Assembly: GCF_011308835.1 (NCBI RefSeq)
Contig: NZ_JAAOHY010000012.1
Span: forward strand, 1-52,855
DNA from: Paracoccus xiamenensis
GTDB taxonomy: Bacteria > Pseudomonadota > Alphaproteobacteria > Rhodobacterales > Rhodobacteraceae
Reading direction: 5' to 3'
DNA length: 52,855 bases
Part shown: piece after piece, positions 41,757 to 49,493 of the stretch
Layout: each line of letters opens with the position of its first letter
How positions within the stretch are numbered: the first letter of the stretch is position 1
Position numbers and translations under genes: made by a program
The notes under the pieces: model-generated
Told to the model about the DNA's origin: nothing
The model's input: the letters and a program-made list of their open reading frames with translations, nothing else
The model's database searches: none

Positions 41757-42526
41757 GGCTGCGGTCCTTCAAACAGGGACATCTGCGCCGGGCGCTGGGG
41801 TTCCTCCGCCGGACGCCAGATCCACGGGCCCGAGGCCATGGGCAGCTGCGAGAGTGCGCCACGCATGTGCCGCTGCCAATGGGTGAACTCCGTTGCCGAG
41901 CAGGCGCAGAGCGCGTGCCCGATGGGCCAGCCCATCAGCCATCCGACGAAGAGCGGGTTCAGCCGCCGCCGCGCCCGCGCCTTCAGGATCCGCCGCGAGA
42001 CAGCGCGCCCATGCGAGGCAATCATGAAAGCCCAGAGCGGGCGCGAGATCGGGGCGTGCGGCGAGGATTGTGGCCCATGCGGCGTGATCGCCGGGGCCGG
42101 GCGGGTGAAGCCCTGTTCCGCCCGGTAATGCAGGACATCCATCCGGCTTTTGCCATCCGCCCGGGTGATGCTGGCTTCCGAACTGCCCTTCCAGTTCTGC
42201 GCGGCCGGGGTCGGCCATTGCGTCGCTGGTGTCGCCCAGTTTTGCGCATCTCGCGCCAGGCAACGGTTGCCAGCCTTCGGTCCTGGAATCTGACCCGCAC
42301 CCCGAGGGCTGACATCGTGTGCCTGCGGTGTCGTCCACCATTGCGCCGCCTGCGCTGGCAATGGTGGCGTTCCGCACGAGCCATAGCTCTGACCCGGTCC
42401 GCCCTTCGACCCATCGCTGGCCTTCGGCGTCGACCAGCTGGCGATGCCCAGCGCCAATGCTTCCGCCTTGCGGGTAAAATCGCTGTTGCCCGCCGGGTTG
42501 TAGCGGGTGGTTCCGGGATGCAGGCT
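41753..42526 (-). CDS. Candidate overlapping gene in the second phage methyltransferase (WPTP frame)
   Basis: 257 residues if started at the ATG at 42526. The +1 frame relative to the methyltransferase shows repeated (W/N)(P/S/A/T)TP units (SWPTP, SWSTPKASDG, WWTTPQAHD, NWATPATQWPTPAAQNW), LNPLFVGWLMGWPIG, SATEFTHWQRHMRGAL and a tidy C-terminus (AQMSLFEGPQP). The stop overlaps the next gene's ATG as ATGA, like genuine neighbours in this operon. Composition is less shadow-like than upstream in the same frame. Translation is unproven. Confidence 0.4.
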   Translation of the reverse strand, partial: SLHPGTTRYNPAGNSDFTRKAEALALGIASWSTPKASDGSKGGPGQSYGSCGTPPLPAQAAQWWTTPQAHDVSPRGAGQIPGPKAGNRCLARDAQNWATPATQWPTPAAQNWKGSSEASITRADGKSRMDVLHYRAEQGFTRPAPAITPHGPQSSPHAPISRPLWAFMIASHGRAVSRRILKARARRRLNPLFVGWLMGWPIGHALCACSATEFTHWQRHMRGALSQLPMASGPWIWRPAEEPQRPAQMSLFEGPQP

Positions 42527-43049
42527 CATCGGTGTGGGCCAGGATGAAGATCCGCAGCCGCTGGTGCGGCGCACCGACTTCTGCCGCTGAGAACAGACCC
42601 GCCGCAGGCGTGTAACCCAGTCCCCAAAGCTCTCGGAGCACGGTTTCGAGACCGAGGGTGACGTGCCCGGCGACGTTTTCGAGGGAGACCCATTCCGGTC
42701 GGCATTCGGCGATGACACGGGCGACTTCGGGCCAGAGGTGTCGGGGATCGGCCGCGCCGCCGCGCTTTCCGGCGGCACTGAAGGGCTGGCAGGGATACCC
42801 GGCCAGCACTGTGTCGAAGGCGCCACGGAAGGGGCGGGCATCGAAGCTGCGCAGATCGTCCCAGATCGGGGCCGGGGCGAAATACCCGGCATTCTGGGCT
42901 GCGATGAGCACCGATCTCGGCCAGTCCTCCCATTCGACAAAGGCGCGGGTATGATATCCGGGCTCGGCGAGCATGAGGCCCATATCCAGGCCTCCGCCGC
43001 CTGCGCAGAGGCTGAGTCCGTGCCGGGGACGTGACACCATGGCATTCAC
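41769..43049 (-). CDS. Phage DNA (cytosine-5) methyltransferase 2
   Basis: 426 residues. Motifs: GLSLCAGGGGLDMG (I), AGYPCQPFSAAG (IV), LENVAGH (VI), PHQRLRIFILAH (VIII), a long Gly/Asp-rich variable region, PPGPGDHAAW, and RMADGLAHRARALRLLGNGVHPLAAAHA (X). Paralogous in layout to methyltransferase 1 with a different target region, so probably another specificity. Starts in ATGA overlapping the replication gene stop. A second open frame runs through it. Confidence 0.92.
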   Translation of the reverse strand: MNAMVSRPRHGLSLCAGGGGLDMGLMLAEPGYHTRAFVEWEDWPRSVLIAAQNAGYFAPAPIWDDLRSFDARPFRGAFDTVLAGYPCQPFSAAGKRGGAADPRHLWPEVARVIAECRPEWVSLENVAGHVTLGLETVLRELWGLGYTPAAGLFSAAEVGAPHQRLRIFILAHTDEPASRNHPLQPGGQQRFYPQGGSIGAGHRQLVDAEGQRWVEGRTGSELWLVRNATIASAGGAMVDDTAGTRCQPSGCGSDSRTEGWQPLPGARCAKLGDTSDAMADPGRAELEGQFGSQHHPGGWQKPDGCPALPGGTGLHPPGPGDHAAWATILAARPDLAPALGFHDCLAWARCLAADPEGAGAAAAEPALRRMADGLAHRARALRLLGNGVHPLAAAHAWRTLAAAHGLGPVDLASGGGTPAPGADVPV

Positions 43050-44011
43050 AGCACCCCTCGTTCGCGCAGGCGCTGGGCCGTCACCAGCCCCCTCTCAAGC
43101 AGTGCATTGCGCACGGTGTTGGAGATGGCGTTCGAGGGCAGGTAGCCGTCGCCGTTCACCATCCCGGCGTAGAAGCTGGCGATTTCGTCGAGGCTGGCCC
43201 CTGGGGCGTCGCTAGGTTTGGTTTTGCGCTTGCGGCGGTGATCGCCCTCGGAAGGGGGCGGGGCCTTGGCCGTGCGTGCCGCCCGTTCCATCAGCCGGTC
43301 CAGCGCCCGCGGCCCGTCCGGCGGTTCGGGATGGGTGTCCCGGCTGTCCCGGGCGACCGCGATGATCCGGTCCTCGGTCAGCCCGAGATCGGTGATCCAG
43401 CGCCGGACATGCTCGCGGGCTGGCCAGCCCTGCCACCAGGCGGGAAGGGCGGCCTCAAGGTCCAGACCCAGCGCATCGAGCAGTTCCCCGAAAAATTCCT
43501 CAAATCGGTCATCGCGCGCACGCGCGTCCTCCTCCTCCTTTACTGGTTCCCTTAAAGGTTCCCTTACAGGGTTAGTCTCCGGATTCCGGAGATGGCTTTC
43601 GGCAAAATCCGGAGATGGCTTTGCCGAAAATCCGGAGATGGGTCCATGTCCGGAATCCGGAGTTGGATCGCCGCCCGGTTCCCCCTCCAGCCCTTCATCG
43701 CCATCTCCGGTTTTCGGAGACGGGTCGTGCGGAAAGCTTGGCTCGAAACCCAGAATATAGCGGGTGGCCTGACGCTTGTGGGTGCGGGGATCATGCGTGC
43801 GGACCCGGTGGATCAGGCGCCGTTCCTCGAGCTTGATGAGATGTTCGTTCAGCGCCGAAACCGACATCTCGGCGTCTTCGGCCAGCCGCACCTGCGTCGG
43901 AAAGCAGCCGAAATCGGGATTGTGGCGGTCGCAGAGATGCCAGAGCACGATCTTGGTCGCAGGCTTCAGCCCGCGCTGCTGGATGGCCCAGTTGGTGGCG
44001 GCATGGCTCAT
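43046..44011 (-). CDS. Replication initiator-like protein (lambda O-like, winged helix N-terminus)
   Basis: 321 residues from the ATG at 44011. The N-terminal winged-helix domain (about 1-100: ATKIVLWHLCDRH, FPTQVRLAEDAEMSVSALNEHL, LIHRVRTHD) resembles phage replication or HTH_36-type proteins. The middle (about 110-160) is Pro/Gly/Asp-rich and coincides with DNA-level iterons. Next come RARDDRFEEFFGELLDAL and a C-terminal DEIASFYAGMVNGDGYL. I infer an O-like initiator binding its own gene. Overlaps VRR-NUC and methyltransferase 2 genes by ATGA. Confidence 0.8.
   Translation of the reverse strand: MSHAATNWAIQQRGLKPATKIVLWHLCDRHNPDFGCFPTQVRLAEDAEMSVSALNEHLIKLEERRLIHRVRTHDPRTHKRQATRYILGFEPSFPHDPSPKTGDGDEGLEGEPGGDPTPDSGHGPISGFSAKPSPDFAESHLRNPETNPVREPLREPVKEEEDARARDDRFEEFFGELLDALGLDLEAALPAWWQGWPAREHVRRWITDLGLTEDRIIAVARDSRDTHPEPPDGPRALDRLMERAARTAKAPPPSEGDHRRKRKTKPSDAPGASLDEIASFYAGMVNGDGYLPSNAISNTVRNALLERGLVTAQRLRERGVL
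43586..43710. repeat. Iterons inside the replication gene, probable origin
   Basis: CCGGAGATGG occurs at 43586, 43609 and 43632, CCGGAGTTGG at 43657 (periods 23, 23, 25 bp), and an exact inverted copy at 43701-43710. The spacing is not a multiple of three although the repeats lie in coding DNA, which points to selection on DNA, as in the lambda O gene origin. A nearby 12-bp tandem GGTTCCCTTA(A/C)A lies at 43546-43569. Confidence 0.78.
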
Positions 44012-44403
44012 GGCGCGACCCTCCGGGCCGGGGCTGCAATGCGGGTGGAAAACCCGTGATCGGCCAGCGCACCCAGTGCATCGTCGAGGGACCGGACCAG
44101 CGCCCAGCCGAAACCCTGCGCCATCACGGCGTCGCGGAACGCCTCCTGCGTCGGTCGCAACCGCCCCTTCGGGGCTTTCAGCTCCAGAAACAGCACGCGG
44201 CCATCGCAGAGGATCATCAGATCGGCGAAACCGGCATGAACGCCCATGCCGACGAGGATCGCCTGACGCTTCGCGCCGCGCGGTCCGGGTTCCGTGACCT
44301 CGTTGGCGCAGTGATGGATGATGGCGGTGCGGGGCAGGATCTGGCGCAGGCTGCGGACCACGGCGCGCTGCAGATCGGCTTCGGGGGTGCCGCGGCGCTT
44401 CAT
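44008..44403 (-). CDS. VRR-NUC domain nuclease
   Basis: 131 residues. VRR-NUC (PD-(D/E)XK type): EADLQRAVVRSL, HHCANE, GFADLMILCDGRVLFLELKAPKGRL with the catalytic D...E.K, then TQEAFRDAVMAQGFGWALVRSLDDA. Probably a structure-specific or Holliday-type nuclease in phage recombination or replication. Overlaps both neighbours by ATGA. Confidence 0.93.
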   Translation of the reverse strand: MKRRGTPEADLQRAVVRSLRQILPRTAIIHHCANEVTEPGPRGAKRQAILVGMGVHAGFADLMILCDGRVLFLELKAPKGRLRPTQEAFRDAVMAQGFGWALVRSLDDALGALADHGFSTRIAAPARRVAP

Positions 44404-44636
44404 GGTTGTACCTCGTCACCATCATTGCGCCGGGCGCGGACCGGCCGCCGGGCATCGACGATCAGGCGCAGCAGCTTTGCCTCTTCGCGCTCTTCCTCGG
44501 TCGCGCCATGGCGGGCCAGAACTTCGCAGGCGATGGTCACGAGGCGGTCGCTGTGATGGGCGGCATCGGCAATGACAGCCCTTGCCTCGGCGACGCGATC
44601 GGCGGACCAGTCGGGCGCATGGATCAGGTCGGTCAT
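44400..44636 (-). CDS. Small phage protein of unknown function
   Basis: 78 residues from the ATG at 44636 (TGATG with the excisionase-like stop). Acidic helical protein: DWSADRVAEARAVIADAAHHSD, TEEEREEAKLLRLIVDARRP. No family recognised. Translationally coupled between the excisionase-like and VRR-NUC genes. Confidence 0.72.
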   Translation of the reverse strand: MTDLIHAPDWSADRVAEARAVIADAAHHSDRLVTIACEVLARHGATEEEREEAKLLRLIVDARRPVRARRNDGDEVQP

Positions 44637-44896
44637 CAGCGGCGGCCTCCGGCGCGGCGGCGGCGCGGGGCGGCCTGTTCCTGCTCTTCCAGCCAGTCCT
44701 CGACGGCGGCGCGGCGATAATAGACCTTTCGGCCAGCGCGGACGCAGGGCGGGCCCATCCGCTGGGCTTCCCAGCGGCGCAGGGTATCGACCGAAAGGCC
44801 GAGTTCCATGGCGAGATCGAGGCGGCTGATCCAGCCGGCCATCAGGGTGCGGGGTTTTGCGGTCGGTTCCGGCATCGATCCGAGATGCGGCATCGG
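44636..44896 (-). CDS. Excisionase-like MerR/AlpA HTH protein
   Basis: 86 residues from the ATG at 44896 (GGAG 6 nt upstream); ATGs at 44905 or 44908 are possible. The small winged HTH has WISRLDLAMELGLSVDTLRRWEAQRMGPPCVRAGRKVYYRR and ends with WLEEQEQAAPRRRRAGGRR. Such proteins act as recombination directionality factors or early activators. It is the first gene of the long minus-strand early operon, facing away from integrase. Confidence 0.85.
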   Translation of the reverse strand, partial: PMPHLGSMPEPTAKPRTLMAGWISRLDLAMELGLSVDTLRRWEAQRMGPPCVRAGRKVYYRRAAVEDWLEEQEQAAPRRRRAGGRR

Positions 44897-44941
44897 GGTC
44901 TCCATCATTGCTGTGGAGGCGATTGAGCGCAGATGCCGAGG

Positions 44942-45009
44942 GGTGGCGGCGAGGCGGAGGGTGGCGCAAAGAATGCCACAGGCGTGCCACCCCATGTTTT
45001 GCTGGCTTT
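44942..45009. repeat. Long inverted repeat between excisionase and integrase genes, left arm
   Basis: 68 bp, about 80% identical to the reverse complement of 45306-45374. Shared blocks include GCGAGGCGGAG and TGTTTTGCTGG. It contains several GTGGC/GCCAC half-sites that recur throughout 44940-45380. The 296 bp between the arms has no recognisable gene. Confidence 0.85.
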
Positions 45010-45305
45010 GTGGCGCTTTGCTTGGCGAAGCGGGGCAGGGAGGCAACTGCCACCGATCACCCCCGGATTGACCCCAAGGCGGCAAGCACCAGCGAACCGC
45101 CGGAAATGTCGGCATTGACCGGCATTGATGGGCAAAGGGGGGGTGGCACCCGGCAGGGCACCGCGCCACCCATTGAAATCATTCGGGATTTACAAAGCCG
45201 GGTCTGCCGATCCCGCGAAAACGCCCGCTATTGTTGGCGATTCCGATGATGAGCCTGAGATCGGGCCGGGACATCGCACCGGGTCAAGTGCCCGCCTGAT
45301 CGTAG

Positions 45306-45374
45306 AAAGCCCAGCAAAACAAGGGGTGGCGCGAGTATGGCGACGTTTATGCCACTCTCCGCCTCGCTGCCACC
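45306..45374. repeat. Long inverted repeat, right arm
   Basis: Partner of 44942-45009. It ends 73 nt before the integrase ATG and so lies in the probable integrase promoter. Confidence 0.85.
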
Positions 45375-45447
45375 CAGGTTCCCATGCTTGGCTTGATAGA
45401 GCCGCAGAACCACGCCTCATGTCGGATGCCAGAAGGACCGAACGACC

Positions 45448-46713
45448 ATGCCCGAACGCATCAAGCTGACCGAAAAGATTCTGCGCGAGGTCGAACCCGT
45501 GCCGGGGCGCGATTACCAGATTTTTGACAGCGAGATGCGCGGCTTCGCGGTCTGCATCTATCGCGGTGGCGGGCGCGCCTTCACGCTGGATTACCGCCAT
45601 GCCGGTCGCCAGCGCCGGATGACCTTCGGACGCTGGCCCGACTGGTCGGTCTCGGCGGCGCGGGAACGTGCCCGTGAACTCCGGCGCGAAATCGATGCCG
45701 GGGCCGATCCGCTGGCCCTGCGCGAGGAAAAGCGCGAAGCGCCGCGCGTCGACGATCTGATCGAACGCTACTGCGCCGAGCATCTGCCGAAACTGTCGGA
45801 ACGCAGTCAGGCAGACCAGCGCTCGGTCATGGCGAAGCTGGTCGCCCCGGTCTGGGGTAGGAAGCTGGTGGTGGACATCACCCAGAGCGATGTGGACAGG
45901 TTGCTGACGCAGATCGCCGAGGGTCGGGCAAGGCCGCACAAGGCGAAGCCGAACAACCGGGCGCGCAAGCTGCAGGGCGCAAAACCCACGCCGGTCCGCG
46001 CCAACCGGGTCGGAGAGATCATTCGAAAGATGTTCACGCTGGCGGTGCAATGGGGCTGGTGCGAAGACAATCCCGCCCAGCGCTTCCATCGCCGCATGGA
46101 AACGCCGCGCGAGCGCTTTCTGTCAAAGGAAGAGATCGCCAAACTGGCTGCCGCGCTGGATGCGGCCGAGGACCGGCGCGCGGCCGATATCATCCGGCTC
46201 TGCATGCTGACCGGGGCTCGCCTCGGCGAGGTGCGGCAGGCCCGGTTCGAACAGTTCAATCTCGAACAGATGAGCTGGTCGAAACCGCCTGCCATGACCA
46301 AACAGCGCCGCGCCCATCGGGTGCCGATCTCGGACGAGACCGCCGCCATCGTGCGGCAGCGGCTGATGCTGGTGCCGAATGGGGTGCCATGGCTCTTTCC
46401 CGGCGACACGCCCGGCCAGCCGGTGCAGGAGGTCCGCCGCTTCTGGGCGCGGGTGCAGAAGGACTGTGGGTTGGAGGACGTGCGCATCCACGATCTGCGC
46501 CACACCTTCGCCTCGCTTCTGGTCAGCGGCGGGGCCTCGCTGGAGATGATCGGCAAATTGCTCGGCCACAGTCAGATGCAGACCACGCTGCGCTATGCCC
46601 ATCTGATGGATTCGCCGCTCCGCGCAGGGGTCGATGCCGTGGCCAGCGCCTTCCGGCCAAAGCCCCGGCTGGTGCACGATGCCGAGGCAACTGTGAAACA
46701 CCAGTCTGCCTGA
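45448..46713 (+). CDS. int: Tyrosine integrase (DUF4102 arm-binding type)
   Basis: 421 residues. N-terminal DUF4102-like arm-binding domain (about 1-90: YQIFDSEMRGFAVCIYRGGGR, MTFGRWPDWSVSAARERARELR), SAM-like core-binding domain (about 105-205), and catalytic domain with Arg in TGARLGEVR (about 257), HDLRHTFAS (H-x-x-R, about 350), LLGHSQ (His) and Tyr in TTLRYAHLM (about 385). It should recombine the tRNA-fMet repeats. Preceded by AAGGA. Unusually, 4.5 kb of cargo lies between it and the right repeat. Confidence 0.96.
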   Translation: MPERIKLTEKILREVEPVPGRDYQIFDSEMRGFAVCIYRGGGRAFTLDYRHAGRQRRMTFGRWPDWSVSAARERARELRREIDAGADPLALREEKREAPRVDDLIERYCAEHLPKLSERSQADQRSVMAKLVAPVWGRKLVVDITQSDVDRLLTQIAEGRARPHKAKPNNRARKLQGAKPTPVRANRVGEIIRKMFTLAVQWGWCEDNPAQRFHRRMETPRERFLSKEEIAKLAAALDAAEDRRAADIIRLCMLTGARLGEVRQARFEQFNLEQMSWSKPPAMTKQRRAHRVPISDETAAIVRQRLMLVPNGVPWLFPGDTPGQPVQEVRRFWARVQKDCGLEDVRIHDLRHTFASLLVSGGASLEMIGKLLGHSQMQTTLRYAHLMDSPLRAGVDAVASAFRPKPRLVHDAEATVKHQSA

Positions 46714-46737
46714 CCGGCCGAGCGCCGCCCCGGTCCT

Positions 46738-47337
46738 TTACTCATCCTCGCGCCGCAGGGCTTTCCACACCGGCGTGATCCGCCTCCGAATGCTGCGGCC
46801 GTCGGGGATTCTGTCACCGTTCGACCGGTTTGCGAACCAATCCTGCATCTCGGCGACTAACTCTGCCTGCGTCGCGGGCAGGCCATCGTCATGAATGCGC
46901 AGGATCAGGGCGACGTTCATGCCTTCCCAGTCATAGGGCGTCGCCGCGCCCGGTCCGGATGCGACCCGGCGCACCATATCGTTCTCGTCCTCGAAGGCGT
47001 GCACCTCCTCGGCCAGGATCAGCATGTCGGCAATTGCCACCGTGATCCCGCCCACCGGATCCGTGATCAGCAGCCAGTCTTCCCGGTCGACGGGCCGGAT
47101 GCGTCGCATGACACCTTCCGTCGGGCCGGTGCCGCAACGGCGGAAGAGCGGCAGCAGTTCCATTGGCGACAGAACCACCTTCCCTGCCACTGTTTCGCTG
47201 CCGCAATGCACCACCGCGATCCCGGTCAAAATCCTGAAGCGGCCCGCATCCGCCCATCCCGCGATATCGGCGATGTTGCAGCCCCAGCGGGCAGTGACTT
47301 CATGCAGGGTGTAATGCGTGCGCGGCGGCAGGGCCAT
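46738..47337 (-). CDS. Unknown protein with HTH-like start, convergent with integrase
   Basis: 199 residues. The N-terminal HYTLHEVTARWGCNIADIAGWADAG reads like a MerR-type helix-turn-helix. The middle has VAGKVVLSPMELLPLFRRC. The C-terminal segment has TQAELVAEMQDWFANRSNG and DGRSIRRRITPVWKALRRE, a second helical, DNA-binding-like part. I recall such proteins near integrases in Rhodobacteraceae islands. Possibly a regulator of the element; nothing proves it. Confidence 0.75.
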   Translation of the reverse strand: MALPPRTHYTLHEVTARWGCNIADIAGWADAGRFRILTGIAVVHCGSETVAGKVVLSPMELLPLFRRCGTGPTEGVMRRIRPVDREDWLLITDPVGGITVAIADMLILAEEVHAFEDENDMVRRVASGPGAATPYDWEGMNVALILRIHDDGLPATQAELVAEMQDWFANRSNGDRIPDGRSIRRRITPVWKALRREDE

Positions 47338-47556
47338 GGTCTTATCCTCTCCGTTTCTGCAGAGGATTGCCGTCGCTCAAACCCGGTGCAGCCCGCGCCC
47401 GAGGGTGCGGGGGGAAGTGGAATTGGCGGCAATAAGGGCAGGGCGCTTCCTTGCGCCCGATCGCCTGTCCCTGAGCTATATTCCGATGAGGCTGCTATGC
47501 TTGTGGTTGAGCTTGATTCTCCTCTTGCGCGTCGTTGTGCACCGTTCGGTCGATGG

Positions 47557-47571
47557 GAACAAGTCAAGAAC
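47557..47571 (+). promoter_or_regulatory. Consensus alphaproteobacterial SOS (LexA) box
   Basis: GAAC-N7-GAAC, a full match to the alpha-class LexA consensus, in a 342-nt intergenic region and 109 nt before the 444-residue gene. Chance matches in a window this size number one or two, so position is the main support. The rest of the gap 47338-47679 shows no other clear element. Confidence 0.45.
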
Positions 47572-47679
47572 ACGCGTTAACTTGCAAACACGCGGATGCT
47601 GCCGCGACGTCGTTCGGAGGTGGCGTTCAGCACGGTTCCGGGGATAGAAACCGGTCAACAAAATTCCCGGGAGAATATC

Positions 47680-49014
47680 ATGACCAAGCGCAGCGACATG
47701 TCCGATCTGATGGGCTTTATCGGAGAGAAGGGTGTCTGGGCTGACCGCATGAAGGAAGTCACGGCCGAACACATCCGGTCGACGCTGGAAGACTTCGGGA
47801 TCGATTTCCTGAGCCTGATCGAGGTGCTGGGCGGTCAATGGAAAGTCGCCCTTTGGGATTGCGGTTTCGAGGATTTCCTGTCGCGCCACTATGAGGACGG
47901 CAATATCGTCGATCACTATCTGACGAGCCGCAACTGGAGGGACACTGTCCGGAACCGGGATTACCTGACGGCTTTGCGCGACACGCCGATCAGCCTCTAT
48001 GAGGTCGATGAAGTTCAGCCTGGTGTCTCGATGGTGCTGCGGGATGTGCTGGGACCGGCAGAACCCGTCACCGTGCGGGCGACCGACCGCAATCTGCAGC
48101 AAGGCAGCCGGATCGCGACGCGGCTGATGCCCAAAGGCGATCATCATGTCATCGCGGGCGCGTTACTGGCTTTCCGAGCAGAGGCGGTGAAATTGCTGTT
48201 CCACAGGCTGCGTGACGCGCTGGAACTGGACACGTACGACCTGCCGCGCCTTACGCGGGATCAGCTGATGCTCTGCGCGCCGGTCTTCACCTCGGCCTGG
48301 CTGTTTACCGAGCTTGATCTCGCCGAAAAACCCGTCGAGGCGGTCATTTTCAACACAGACGGCGACGACGTGCTGTTCCATGATCTGCGTTTTCCCCTGG
48401 CCGACGGCGTGACGCAGAAGGACGTGGCCGAACAGCTTGGCCGCGTTGACGGTTTCAAACCGGATGGGCCGAACCTCTGGAACTGGCTCAGGGTTCACAA
48501 GGGCCCCGTCGGAGGGTCGGCGGGAGGTATGATCATGGACAACGAGATCGATGGCGCCACGGTGATGGGAACGCTGGAGCTGACGGAGCGGACGTTGATC
48601 GTCGATGTGAATTCGGCCGCGCGCGCTGCACACGTCGACGCGCTGGTGACGGCGGCCTGTGGCGAGTTGCTGACGGGCTCGATTACGATCAGGCGCACGA
48701 TGGATCAGATGCGCGGCGAGTATCGCCCGATCCAGCCGCTGGTCGCATCAGACGAAATCCCGCCGGAAAATACCCCGAAAGTCACGCACGAAGATCTGGA
48801 TCGGCATTACCGCGAAACGCTGGATGCGCCGATCCCCGCCCTCGGCGGCAAGACGCCGCGTGCGTCCACTCGCACTGCCGTCGGTCGAGCGAAGGTGGTC
48901 GATTGGCTGGAATATCTGGAGGGCGGACGTGATCGCTATCCGGACAGTCCGGTTGCGGAATATGATTTCGGCTGGATGTGGGATGAACTGGGGCTGAAGG
49001 AACTGCGGAAATGA
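47680..49014 (+). CDS. Large unknown protein with C-terminal LGG-TPR-like segment
   Basis: 444 residues from the ATG at 47680 (GGGAGA upstream). No enzyme motif recognised. A middle region (ISLYEVDEVQPGVSMVLRDV) and the end (PALGGKTPRAS, AVGRAKVVDWLEYLEGG, WMWDELGL) resemble parts of uncharacterised proteins that often carry SEC-C or antitoxin-like segments; this is from memory. Soluble, no signal. GC-rich like the phage, so probably long resident. A LexA-type box upstream suggests damage induction. Confidence 0.8.
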   Translation: MTKRSDMSDLMGFIGEKGVWADRMKEVTAEHIRSTLEDFGIDFLSLIEVLGGQWKVALWDCGFEDFLSRHYEDGNIVDHYLTSRNWRDTVRNRDYLTALRDTPISLYEVDEVQPGVSMVLRDVLGPAEPVTVRATDRNLQQGSRIATRLMPKGDHHVIAGALLAFRAEAVKLLFHRLRDALELDTYDLPRLTRDQLMLCAPVFTSAWLFTELDLAEKPVEAVIFNTDGDDVLFHDLRFPLADGVTQKDVAEQLGRVDGFKPDGPNLWNWLRVHKGPVGGSAGGMIMDNEIDGATVMGTLELTERTLIVDVNSAARAAHVDALVTAACGELLTGSITIRRTMDQMRGEYRPIQPLVASDEIPPENTPKVTHEDLDRHYRETLDAPIPALGGKTPRASTRTAVGRAKVVDWLEYLEGGRDRYPDSPVAEYDFGWMWDELGLKELRK

Positions 49015-49493
49015 CGGTCGCAGACGTTTGCCACCTAGGACTTTGAAGTCAGCGCAATCACTCCTAACCGGCCGCTCATGATCGACGCAGCGAAAGCCGG
49101 GTTGCGGAGCCATACTTGTCAATCGCGGCGTGCAAACCGAAAGGATGCTCTTTTGAGTTTGCCCTGTAGGTTTGGTAGCGCCCTCAAGGAAGGAATGACG
49201 ACTGAATCGCGATGCAGGCTGACATGCTTAGTAGGCCTAGAGACGTGGTTCTCCCCTAGTGCTAGGCCGACGGCGCGTCGGTTTGCGATTGACTTCTAGA
49301 GGCTCAAATCCTAAATCTACTCCTATCTATCGAGCCTACATGCGCTTTGAGAGCCCCGAGCCTGAAAGCGCCATGCGATTGTACGGATGAGTCGAAAAAT
49401 TAGGGTTAGCCCTTGATCCACTCAGACCGCTTTCGGTGAGAGAGCATCATAGACGCATTTAAGGGAGCTACACTGTACTCCCTGATGCCACTT
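49015..49493. other. 479-nt gap without a recognised gene
   Basis: AT-richer than the left neighbour. No open frame with plausible composition, no tRNA, no long repeat seen. It may hold terminators of the flanking convergent genes. Confidence 0.6.

Noticed and set aside
43586..43666. CRISPR array
   Set aside because: Units are only 10 bp with 13-15 bp between and lie inside a coding gene; iterons fit better.
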